Shown one piece after another: positions 8,828-16,519 of a stretch of DNA of 64,000 nucleotides. The notes beneath the pieces were generated by a model that had not been told where the DNA came from, ran no database searches, and saw nothing but the letters and a program-made list of their open reading frames with translations. Within the stretch, counting starts at the first letter, position 1; each line of letters opens with the position of its first letter. The translations under genes were made by a program, and so were the position numbers. Source of the stretch: Trichormus sp. M33_DOE_039 (GTDB lineage: Bacteria; Cyanobacteriota; Cyanobacteriia; Cyanobacteriales; Nostocaceae); NCBI GenBank assembly GCA_015296085.1, contig DVDT01000105.1, positions 1-64,000 on the forward strand. The letters are read 5' to 3'.

Positions 8828-10324
8828 ATGATATATTCGCTAAATTGCCAAAATTATATTAATGGTCAGTGGTTAGATGCTAGAGCAGAAAATATCCTAG
8901 CTAGTCATAACCCTGCTAATAAAACTGAGGTTGTCGCTACTTTTCCCCGTTCCCAAGTGGAGGATGTAGATATTGCGGTAGCAGCAGCTAGACAAGCTTA
9001 CCAACATTGGCGACAAGTTCCCGCCCCAGCTAGAGCGGAATACATTTTTCGTGTCGGAGAATTGTTAGCTGAACATAAGGAAGAACTAGCTCAGTTAATT
9101 AGTCGGGAGATGGGTAAACCCTTAACTGAAGCTAGGGGTGATGTACAAGAAGGTATTGACTGTGCATTTTACAGTGCTGGGGAAGGAAGGCGACTGTTTG
9201 GACAGACGACACCTTCGGAAATGCCCAATAAATTTGCCATGACAGTGAGAATGCCCATTGGGGTTTGTGCTTTAATTACTCCCTGGAATTTTCCTGTAGC
9301 AATTCCTTGCTGGAAAGCAATGCCGGCTTTAGTTTGTGGTAATACAGTAATTCTCAAACCTGCCGAAGACACCCCAGCTTGTGCAACTAAATTGATTGAA
9401 ATTTTCGCCGCCGCAGGCTTACCACCAGGAGTGATTAACTTGTTGCATGGGGTAGGTGAAGAAGTTGGGAAAGCTTTAGTTGAGCATCCAGATATTGATT
9501 TAATCTCGTTTACTGGTTCGTCTGAAACTGGGGCGTATGTGGGTGCAACTTGTGGACGCACTCACAAACGTGTCTGTTTAGAAATGGGAGGTAAAAATGC
9601 CCAAGTTGTGATGGAAGATGCAGACTTAGAATTGGCCTTGGATGGTGCAGTCTGGGGTGCATTCGGCACAACTGGGCAAAGATGTACGGCTACTAGTCGT
9701 TTGATTTTACATCGTGATATCAAAGAAAAATTTACTAGTATGCTGTGTGAACGTGCTAAAAAGTTACGTTTGGGTGCTGGTAATCATCCTGATACAGATA
9801 TCGGCCCAATCATTAATCACAGACAACAGCAAAGGGTAAACGAGTATATGAAAATTGCCCGTGAGGAAGGGGCAGAAATATTAATAGGTGGAGAAATTGC
9901 TACAGAAGGCGAGTTAAAACAGGGTTACTTTTTTCAGCCAACAGTTTTAGACAACGTTACACCAAAGATGCGGGTGGCTCGTGAAGAGATATTCGGCCCC
10001 GTAGTGGCATTAATTGAGGTGAATACATTTGAGGAAGCGATCGCTATCCTTAACGATACTAAATATGGTCTGTCTTCTTCTGTTTATACCCGCGACATTA
10101 ACCGCGCCTTTGCTGCTATGCGTGACATCGAAGCTGGTATTACCTACATCAACGGCCCAACTATTGGCGCAGAGGTTCACTTACCTTTCGGTGGTGTCAA
10201 GCAAACAGGTAACGGACACAGGGAAGCAGGAACTACTGCTTTAGATGTGTTCACAGAGTGGAAAAGCGTTTATGTGGACTTTTCTGGTAGTTTGCAACGC
10301 GCTCAAATAGATAACCGTGGATGA
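8828..10324 (+). CDS. NAD(P)-dependent aldehyde dehydrogenase
   Basis: A 498-residue ALDH-superfamily enzyme oxidising an aldehyde to the acid. Visible motifs are the oxyanion/NAD segment [13 protein letters not shown], the cofactor motif [10 protein letters not shown], general base Glu in [10 protein letters not shown], catalytic Cys in [11 protein letters not shown], and the late motif [14 protein letters not shown] 8828 (MIYSLNCQ) is chosen; a TTG six bases upstream is in frame. The overall look is of the piperideine-6-carboxylate/succinic semialdehyde type, but the substrate cannot be fixed. It stands alone and converges on the glycosyltransferase gene. Confidence 0.92.
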   Translation: MIYSLNCQNYINGQWLDARAENILASHNPANKTEVVATFPRSQVEDVDIAVAAARQAYQHWRQVPAPARAEYIFRVGELLAEHKEELAQLISREMGKPLTEARGDVQEGIDCAFYSAGEGRRLFGQTTPSEMPNKFAMTVRMPIGVCALITPWNFPVAIPCWKAMPALVCGNTVILKPAEDTPACATKLIEIFAAAGLPPGVINLLHGVGEEVGKALVEHPDIDLISFTGSSETGAYVGATCGRTHKRVCLEMGGKNAQVVMEDADLELALDGAVWGAFGTTGQRCTATSRLILHRDIKEKFTSMLCERAKKLRLGAGNHPDTDIGPIINHRQQQRVNEYMKIAREEGAEILIGGEIATEGELKQGYFFQPTVLDNVTPKMRVAREEIFGPVVALIEVNTFEEAIAILNDTKYGLSSSVYTRDINRAFAAMRDIEAGITYINGPTIGAEVHLPFGGVKQTGNGHREAGTTALDVFTEWKSVYVDFSGSLQRAQIDNRG

Positions 10325-10400
10325 GAAAAGAACGAATATCGAGTTAGCGAATACTGCCAAGAAAATATAAAAAAGATTTACGAAAAGAGTCTGAAAGATT

Positions 10401-10446
10401 AAAAAAATTGCTGATTTCGGAGGTATTGAACCCCGAAATCAGCAAT
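10401..10446 (-). terminator. intrinsic terminator between convergent genes
   Basis: Arms ATTGCTGATTTCGG (10407-10420) and CCGAAATCAGCAAT (10433-10446) are a perfect 14-bp inverted repeat with a 12-nt loop. The A7 run at 10401-10407 becomes a U-tract on the minus strand, so it should terminate the glycosyltransferase gene. On the plus strand the following T content is weak. Confidence 0.8.
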
Positions 10447-10522
10447 TATATTCTCCGTCACCTCCAAGTTCTGTGACTGTGGCAGGAGTAACCCGAAGAT
10501 TTAGATGGAATGAAATTAACCG

Positions 10523-12190
10523 TCAAATTCCGTAAGACCGGGGGTAGGGCTTTAAAAGTGTCTTAGCCTGATAGACATGAATAATATTGATTACCTCTCC
10601 ACCTCGTCTGATTGGTATTGTTTCAATCTCAGTCAGGCTATTAAAGTAAGTTCGATAATTAGCTATCAAATCTTTTCTATTTTTAAAGGGGGCAGTAGTA
10701 ATGTACAGCGCATTTTTTCCTACCCATTGATCCGCTTTTGACCAAAAAGCAAACCCACGTAAATCTTTGCCAATATCAAAGCAAGTAATCGGGATGTTCG
10801 CTAGAGGGCTAAGGGACATAGCAATTGGCCCACCTAAATAATAGCGATTGGTAAATATAAAGCTAGATTTCTCTAGAGCTGTACTCAAGATAGGAGAAGA
10901 AGCAAAGCCACGCCGCAGTTGCTGAATATCAATTAGTTCTGTAGAAGGGTCATCTTTGGGAGGTAAGAAACCCCCCATTAGCGCGTATTGGCTAGGCTTT
11001 TGCAATATTCCTGTTGTCACTTGCAGCAGGGCAATCAGTAAAATACTGGCAACCATAAGTCCCGAACCAAAGAGCCATCGCCGCACCCAAAGTCGCTGAT
11101 GCTGCTCCCAGATGACTGCCTGTTGCCCTAACAACAAAGTTGCTGCCCAAAATCCAGGCATTGACCAAGCCGGTAAAATTTGCCGATATCCTCCAATGAG
11201 AGTAAACCCTAAAGTTAAAGGCAAGGATACCCATAAATTCAATAATTTAGTCCCATCTAAATTTCCCTTAGAGGTTGGTGATTTGTGAAAAAAAAGTTGA
11301 ATTGTGCTTAACACCACTGGTCGTAAACTCACCCACCAAAGTGGCAATCCTATGGTTGGGAACAGATAAGCTACTCCGGCAAAATAGACGGCAGCTACAC
11401 TCAGCAGATTGTAGCCACTCGTTGGTATCGCTCGTTCTGATTGAAAACGCAAGGACACCCAATCATGCTGCATATTCCAAAACCAAATGGGGAAGATGGT
11501 GATGACAAATAAGCCTAACCCTAACCATGCCCAAGGGGAACGCACAACACAGCGATGAGGTGGACTCGTTAAACAAAAACCAATTAACCCCAGTCCTAGA
11601 ACAAACCCGTGATATTTGCTATTGCATGCTAATCCCACCAAGATACCAAGGTAGCTCAAGCGGTAACTAGGGACATATAAAGTAGATGAGTCGGACTCAT
11701 TTTTCCACAGACTATGCTTTTGACTCTCTGGCTGCTGAAAAAATTCGTTGACTGCACAATATAAACTGGCTGACCAAAAAAACATCAGTGGACTATCGGG
11801 CAGACTTAGTATGCCAAAGCCAACTTGAAAAATTGGACTTATAGTGGCGATGGCTAAAGTCAGGCAGGCTGCTCTAGCAGAGAATAGTCTTTTGCTCGTC
11901 AGATACAATAGCACCAAACTGCCTGTATATAAAATCAGTGTTCCCAGGCGAATCGTGAATTGGGATACATTTCCAGTTAACCACGGGCCAAAACCAGTTG
12001 TCAGAGCCACAAACACCGGATGATCAAAATAGCTCCAGTCTAGGTGCAGACTGTAGAGATAGTAATAAGCTTCATCAAAGGTGGGATACAGCCAGAAAGC
12101 AATTATCGAACGAAACAGCAATCCCCCAACCAGCAATATCAGCACTAACTGATTAGTTTTTTGAGTCGACCATTTCTGGAGTTTTTGCAT
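10523..12190 (-). CDS. ArnT/GT39-like membrane glycosyltransferase
   Basis: A 555-residue polytopic protein with about a dozen hydrophobic segments. The N-terminal region has the dolichyl-phosphate-mannose transferase pattern: an acidic loop after the first helix (LYPTFDEAYYYLYSLHLDWS, then YFDHPVFVAL) with the Asp-Glu pair expected to bind the lipid-phosphate sugar. Such enzymes move a sugar from a polyprenyl-phosphate donor to lipids or proteins on the outer face of the cytoplasmic membrane. Donor and acceptor are not deducible. A strong terminator follows at 10401-10446. Confidence 0.85.
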   Translation of the reverse strand: MQKLQKWSTQKTNQLVLILLVGGLLFRSIIAFWLYPTFDEAYYYLYSLHLDWSYFDHPVFVALTTGFGPWLTGNVSQFTIRLGTLILYTGSLVLLYLTSKRLFSARAACLTLAIATISPIFQVGFGILSLPDSPLMFFWSASLYCAVNEFFQQPESQKHSLWKNESDSSTLYVPSYRLSYLGILVGLACNSKYHGFVLGLGLIGFCLTSPPHRCVVRSPWAWLGLGLFVITIFPIWFWNMQHDWVSLRFQSERAIPTSGYNLLSVAAVYFAGVAYLFPTIGLPLWWVSLRPVVLSTIQLFFHKSPTSKGNLDGTKLLNLWVSLPLTLGFTLIGGYRQILPAWSMPGFWAATLLLGQQAVIWEQHQRLWVRRWLFGSGLMVASILLIALLQVTTGILQKPSQYALMGGFLPPKDDPSTELIDIQQLRRGFASSPILSTALEKSSFIFTNRYYLGGPIAMSLSPLANIPITCFDIGKDLRGFAFWSKADQWVGKNALYITTAPFKNRKDLIANYRTYFNSLTEIETIPIRRGGEVINIIHVYQAKTLLKPYPRSYGI

Positions 12191-12610
12191 TTACTCGAAT
12201 TATTATCCTTGATAGACCAACCAACTCATCAATTCCAGCTAGATTTAAAGCCTAGATTAAAAGCGCACTGTGCGCTATTTTTTTGATTTTTTGGTCAACT
12301 TACACAACACTAAGATTTAAGAAATCGTTGCGAATAAGCGGCAAAGATTTCCTGTAAAACGTAAAACTAATTCCTACGCCAAAGACAGGCGAAGGAAGAC
12401 GTAGCGCAGATAGGCGATCGCTAATGTCATCTTATACATCTTGTGTGCGGGTTGTGCGTGGTGAATGCTGCCAAATGATCTTCCTAAGTTAAAAAATATA
12501 TATCATCACTGCTGACAATGACGAAAAGATGAAATATGGTCATAAATTCTAAATTTGGGAAAAAGATTAAGAGACATAAATTTCATATACTTGTTAATAC
12601 TTTGGGTTTA
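12191..12610. other. intergenic region between the glycosyltransferase and tetR genes
   Basis: AT-rich, with one HIP1-like site inside a repeat fragment near 12370-12425 (GCCAAAGACAGGCGAAGGAA and surroundings). No gene seen. Confidence 0.5.
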
Positions 12611-13255
12611 CTAATAGGTGATTAGATAATTATTGAGATAACCCAACATTAATATTTTGGTTTCTGTTAATAGCAGTTGACGCATTTCAGGATTTTGACT
12701 GGTAGCTAGCCATAGCAAATCACCCACTACTTTCACTACTACCAAAGCGATCGCCTGACATTTTTCAGTATCTAGCTTAGGATTCAATCTACCAAAAAAA
12801 GCCGCAAGTTCATCTACTATCCGATATTCGTAGTTATCCATTGCTGCAACTGCTGAATATGTCATCAAATTCAACAGTTGCTCATAAACCGCCCGATATC
12901 CCGGATGGTTATTCATAAAATGATCAAACGCATCAATTACTCGATCAACATACACCTCTACTGGTAAAGTTTCGGCTTCTGGTGTGTGCAGTTGAGCAAA
13001 CAACTGATACTCCTGTTGAAAATATCGAGTTGCTAAGGCTTTGAGTATCGCTTCTTTATCTGGAAAGAACTGGTACAACGAACCTATGGAAACTTTAGCA
13101 TGAGTTGCGATCGCCCGTGTCGTTGTCTGTTCATATCCCATCTCAATAAATAACTCCTCAGCTGCATTCAAAATACTATCTACTCGCTCCTGACTCCGCA
13201 TCTGCTGCGGTTGGCGGCGCATTTTTGAGGCGTTGGGGGAATTTTTCGCTGTCAT
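12611..13255 (-). CDS. TetR/AcrR family transcriptional regulator (1)
   Basis: A 214-residue one-component repressor. The N-terminal helix-turn-helix (residues ~18-65) includes RSQERVDSILNAAEELFIE and TTRAIATHAKVSIGSLYQFF; the C-terminal ligand domain is divergent, as usual. ATG 13255 (MTAKNSPN) is preferred; an upstream in-frame start at 13291 would lie inside the operator. It is divergent from the COQ4-like gene. Two copies of the palindrome ATGAACA-A-TGTTCAT sit between the genes, so it probably represses itself and its neighbour. Confidence 0.92.
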   Translation of the reverse strand: MTAKNSPNASKMRRQPQQMRSQERVDSILNAAEELFIEMGYEQTTTRAIATHAKVSIGSLYQFFPDKEAILKALATRYFQQEYQLFAQLHTPEAETLPVEVYVDRVIDAFDHFMNNHPGYRAVYEQLLNLMTYSAVAAMDNYEYRIVDELAAFFGRLNPKLDTEKCQAIALVVVKVVGDLLWLATSQNPEMRQLLLTETKILMLGYLNNYLITY

Positions 13256-13276
13256 CAATAGACCTCTTGACAAAAC

Positions 13277-13323
13277 ATGAACAATGTTCATAATCTATAA
13301 ACATGAACAATGTTCATGTTTAT
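13277..13323. promoter_or_regulatory. tandem TetR-type operator palindromes
   Basis: Copy 1 (13277-13291) is ATGAACA-A-TGTTCAT. Copy 2 (13297-13323) extends the same core to 13-bp arms, ATAAACATGAACA-A-TGTTCATGTTTAT. The centres are 26 bp apart, in the 93-bp gap between divergent tetR and COQ4-like start codons. This is the usual layout for autoregulated TetR operators. Confidence 0.85.
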
Positions 13324-13348
13324 TATCCCATCTTCAGGAGATGTTGTC

Positions 13349-14071
13349 ATGCAAACCCTTAATCCTGACACTTTTCAAGTACTTCAACTTGATTCGGACG
13401 TACAACGGCAGATGAATTTCCAGTTTTTGACGGCGATGAAAGGCTTTTTCACATTACTGACGACAGAAGGCAATTTAGATGCAGTTGATGAACTGAGTAG
13501 CATCTTAATTCATAGCCGTGCATATGAACTTGCGGCTGAAGCTATGCAGACTCATCCTGATGTGGCAAGTTTAATCCGAGAGCGTTACAGCCCTCCAGCC
13601 CATGATTTAGAGCAACTGTTGCAACTTCCGCCTGATTCTTTGGGTTATCTTTATGCTTCCAGACTCAGGGAATTAGGTTTTCAGCGCATTGATTTAGAAA
13701 TTGACATCAATTCAGATACAACTTACATCGAATATCGGTGGCAACAAACTCATGATATTTGGCATTTGATTACAGGGTTTAGTGCCAGCAGCATTGAAGA
13801 AATTGGACTACAAGCATTTTATTTGGCACAATTTCGTTTACCCTTGGCTGGGATGTTAATTGCTAATGCTTTGATCAGCATAACTTTACTCACACCAGAA
13901 GATTTACCCCGACTTCTTGAAGTTATTGCCCAGGGCTGGATGATGGGATTAAACGCCAAGCCTTTATTTGCTCAAAAGTGGGAAGATGCTTGGGAAAAAC
14001 CTTTATCACAATGGCAAACTGAATTGCATATTCAACCGTTTAACTCAACTGGTGAAACCATAGTATGTTGA
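13349..14071 (+). CDS. COQ4-like protein (ubiquinone biosynthesis Coq4 family)
   Basis: A 240-residue protein with the Coq4-family signature: the Zn-binding type motif HDIWHLITGF (HDxxH), upstream PPDSLGYLYASRL, and a C-terminal helical part with QGWMMGLNAKPLF. ATG 13349 is preceded by AGGAG at 13336-13340, so the longer frame from 13310, which begins inside the operator, is unlikely. Coq4 in mitochondria acts in the CoQ assembly complex and in C1 decarboxylation of the ring. Cyanobacteria make plastoquinone, not ubiquinone, so the substrate here is open. Probably controlled by the divergent TetR gene. Confidence 0.85.
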   Translation: MQTLNPDTFQVLQLDSDVQRQMNFQFLTAMKGFFTLLTTEGNLDAVDELSSILIHSRAYELAAEAMQTHPDVASLIRERYSPPAHDLEQLLQLPPDSLGYLYASRLRELGFQRIDLEIDINSDTTYIEYRWQQTHDIWHLITGFSASSIEEIGLQAFYLAQFRLPLAGMLIANALISITLLTPEDLPRLLEVIAQGWMMGLNAKPLFAQKWEDAWEKPLSQWQTELHIQPFNSTGETIVC

Positions 14072-14277
14072 CAAAACCTTGCCATCTCTGGTTTCGTCTC
14101 ATTCGCAAAACTTACCCCTGGTTATCTCTGCTAATACAGGCTAAACGAGTGCTATTTGCTGGCAGTGTTGAGCAAATGCGCGAACAAGTTCGTTTTTGGA
14201 CAATATTTTACAAGTTGGACTTTGTTAATCTGTTAGCGATCGCCATTGACTTAATTCAACCAGAATTTTGGGTTTAA
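14065..14277 (+). CDS. small hypothetical protein overlapping the COQ4-like gene
   Basis: A 70-residue frame whose ATG overlaps the end of the COQ4-like gene (ATGTTGA), a layout typical of translational coupling. The product is rich in aromatic and hydrophobic residues (LWFRLIRKTYPWLSLL, FYKLDFVNLLAIAIDLI), suggesting a membrane-associated peptide. I do not recognise it. Its end overlaps the convergent tetR gene by 4 bp. It could be spurious, although the overlapping start favours a real gene. Confidence 0.45.
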   Translation: MLTKPCHLWFRLIRKTYPWLSLLIQAKRVLFAGSVEQMREQVRFWTIFYKLDFVNLLAIAIDLIQPEFWV

Positions 14278-15071
14278 TTCCGTAAGGCTGATGCCTGGTT
14301 AGATTTTTCTAAAAATTGTTTACCGCAGTCTTTGCAGAGATAGCGTTGTTTACCATAACGATGCCCATTTTTAGATAGACGGGAGGAATGACAGTAAGGA
14401 CAAATCATTACTTTCATTACTTGCTGAGGGGTTGTTACTATGTGGGGTGTCAAGTATGCTACTAATAAAGCCTTTATTTCCGCATAACGAACTTGCCTTT
14501 GGTCTTGATCTTGGCGTAGGGCATTGACTAGTAAAGCGTTGTAAGATAAATGAACGGTTTCTGCTAAAAGTTTGCTCTTTTCTACTGCTAACTCTGGATT
14601 CCACCTGCGAAACAAGCCAGCAAATTGTTGTATCAACCATTCATTAAAGGTTTCGTCAAATAGTTTAAATAATTCTGGCGCAACGAAATATTGAATGTAC
14701 ACAACACGCGGCATGGGATCTGCAAAATATTCAGCATAGGTATTCACCACCAGATCAATAAACTCCGGTAAAGACTCTTGCTTTTCAGCTGATTGCATCA
14801 GCTTGGCATGAATGGCTGTCACTTGTTCCATGTGACGAGCTTCCAAAGCCTGAAAAATTGCTAATTTATCTGGGAAAAACTGATATAGAGAACCAACAGC
14901 TGTTTCAGCTTTCGCCGCAATTATGTGGGTAGTTGCGGCTTCATATCCCACCTCCACAAAAACTTCTGCTGCTGCTTGGAGAATTTTCTCGACTCGTTCT
15001 TGACTGCGTTTTTGCTTGGGTTGACGGCGCATTGGGGTAGGTTCGGGTTTGGTCACGGTCTGAGTTGACAA
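14274..15071 (-). CDS. TetR family regulator with C-terminal zinc ribbon (2)
   Basis: A 265-residue protein. The N-terminal TetR helix-turn-helix (RSQERVEKILQAAAEVFVEV, then VGSLYQFFPDKLAI) is a clear paralogue of the regulator at 12611. After the ligand domain the chain continues into a CPYC...CKDC zinc ribbon (C224, C227, C246, C249) like the one at the N-terminus of IS1-type transposases. The start is probably TTG 15071, which gives an N-terminus parallel to the first TetR; ATG 15032 is the alternative. It is divergent from the Rieske oxygenase gene, likely its target. Confidence 0.85.
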   Translation of the reverse strand: MSTQTVTKPEPTPMRRQPKQKRSQERVEKILQAAAEVFVEVGYEAATTHIIAAKAETAVGSLYQFFPDKLAIFQALEARHMEQVTAIHAKLMQSAEKQESLPEFIDLVVNTYAEYFADPMPRVVYIQYFVAPELFKLFDETFNEWLIQQFAGLFRRWNPELAVEKSKLLAETVHLSYNALLVNALRQDQDQRQVRYAEIKALLVAYLTPHIVTTPQQVMKVMICPYCHSSRLSKNGHRYGKQRYLCKDCGKQFLEKSNQASALRN

Positions 15072-15120
15072 ATGTGAAGAATATGTCGTATTTTTAAAAT
15101 CAAAGATGAAACATTTGTCA
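15066..15120. promoter_or_regulatory. candidate operator region of the second TetR regulator
   Basis: TGACAAATGT (15066-15075) and its exact reverse complement ACATTTGTCA (15111-15120) lie 35 bp apart in the divergent promoter region. The left copy is also part of an imperfect palindrome, GACAAAT...ATATGTC (15067-15087). Spaced inverted sites of this kind are plausible TetR targets; no binding is shown. Confidence 0.5.
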
Positions 15121-15200
15121 CAATTTTACTCTGGCGATGGCGATCGCTCAAAGATCGCATTCGTTTCACATACCTTCAAACCAATCCTTGGGAGACTCCT

Positions 15201-16154
15201 ATGGAATCAATTCTGCCTGGCGCACCTTGGTTAATTGCCCATCGTTCCATGTTGGGCATTAACAAACCTTATAAAGTTACCTTGAATGGAAAAGACTACG
15301 TACTTTGGCAAAATCAACAAGGCGAAGTATTCGCCCTCGATAACATCTGTCCTCATATGCAAGCACCGTTATCAGACGGTTGGATTTGTTCAGACAGGGA
15401 TACAATCGCCTGTCCCTTTCATGCACTAGAGTTTGATGGACGGGGAAGATTGCACAATGCCGATAAAGTGGGAAGCCAACCCCTCACCAGTCCTCTAGAA
15501 CTAGTGATTCAAGACGATTGTATTTGGACATACGGCGGCTATCCTCCCAAAATTCCCGTTCCAGATTTAATCTCCAAAGTCAGTACAGGTATGAGCTTTT
15601 TAGGGGTAGCCGGAGAAAAAAGTATTCGTGGTACTTTTTTGGACAGTATATCCATCAATTATGACTACAACCATCAAAGTGGTACACATCGGGATCTATT
15701 TGGCATTAAAGCTAATCGCATCCCCGTATTTGAGCATGATGGTTATTGGGCTAAAGTTGTGCAGGAACTAGATCGTGAGGATAGTACCTGGAATGATATC
15801 CTCCGTAATCCTGTGATTTTAACTGCACCAAAAACTTACACCGGAACATTAGAATATGCTTTCCCCGCATTGACAACATTCCGTACTGATTTTGCCCTTG
15901 GAGAAATTTTGCAAGTTCATGCACTGTATCCAGAAACCGCAACTAAAACGAAAACCTTTGTTTTAGTCTTTAGTCAACCCAAACACCCAATTTTGCAGCC
16001 ACTAATGGGACGCTTTGTATTAGATGCAGTCGAAACGGTTATAGAGCAAGATACACGTGCCATAGAAACATCTTATCCTCGCCAGCCAGCCAAGATTCGC
16101 CTACCCAACGAAGAAATTATGTTTCATGCCCAAAAGTTGTATCGTGATTGGTGA
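15201..16154 (+). CDS. Rieske [2Fe-2S] oxygenase, terminal component
   Basis: A 317-residue aromatic-ring-hydroxylase-type oxygenase alpha subunit. The N-terminal Rieske domain has CPHMQAPL and CPFHALEF (two Cys, two His for the 2Fe-2S cluster). The C-terminal part has the mononuclear-iron region NYDYNHQSGTHRDLFG with two His four residues apart. ATG 15201 follows GGGAGACTCCT. Such enzymes hydroxylate or demethylate small aromatic or isoprenoid compounds and need a separate reductase, not found next to it. It is divergent from the TetR-zinc-ribbon gene, which likely controls it. Confidence 0.9.
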   Translation: MESILPGAPWLIAHRSMLGINKPYKVTLNGKDYVLWQNQQGEVFALDNICPHMQAPLSDGWICSDRDTIACPFHALEFDGRGRLHNADKVGSQPLTSPLELVIQDDCIWTYGGYPPKIPVPDLISKVSTGMSFLGVAGEKSIRGTFLDSISINYDYNHQSGTHRDLFGIKANRIPVFEHDGYWAKVVQELDREDSTWNDILRNPVILTAPKTYTGTLEYAFPALTTFRTDFALGEILQVHALYPETATKTKTFVLVFSQPKHPILQPLMGRFVLDAVETVIEQDTRAIETSYPRQPAKIRLPNEEIMFHAQKLYRDW

Positions 16155-16519
16155 TTGGGGACTGGGAAAGCAGGGGGAGAAAATTGAATGACTAATACAT
16201 TCCTTAAGAATTACTCGGAATAACTTCATTTAATTTGCAGCAAGATATAAATTCTTTCTTAAGAAAGGGAATACTTCAAGAAGTCGGTGAAATTGCTAGT
16301 AAATACAAAATACATTGACAGGCATAGCTTTTGTATTCGCGCTAATCTTTAAAAATAATTGCATTGTCCAAGAAATCATCAACGAAAGTATTAAATAGAC
16401 TTATGTTCACAGTTACATTACTTGTCAAAACTGGACATATCTATTTCGTGGGATGCTGAAATCTCTATCAGGATGAATTCCCACTCATTACTTTGCTGCA
16501 ACATCATGAGGGGGAAATC
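16155..16519. other. intergenic region upstream of the P-type ATPase gene
   Basis: The palindrome CTTTCTTAAGAAAG lies near 16254-16267. No reading frame of interest. It should hold the ATPase promoter. Confidence 0.5.
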
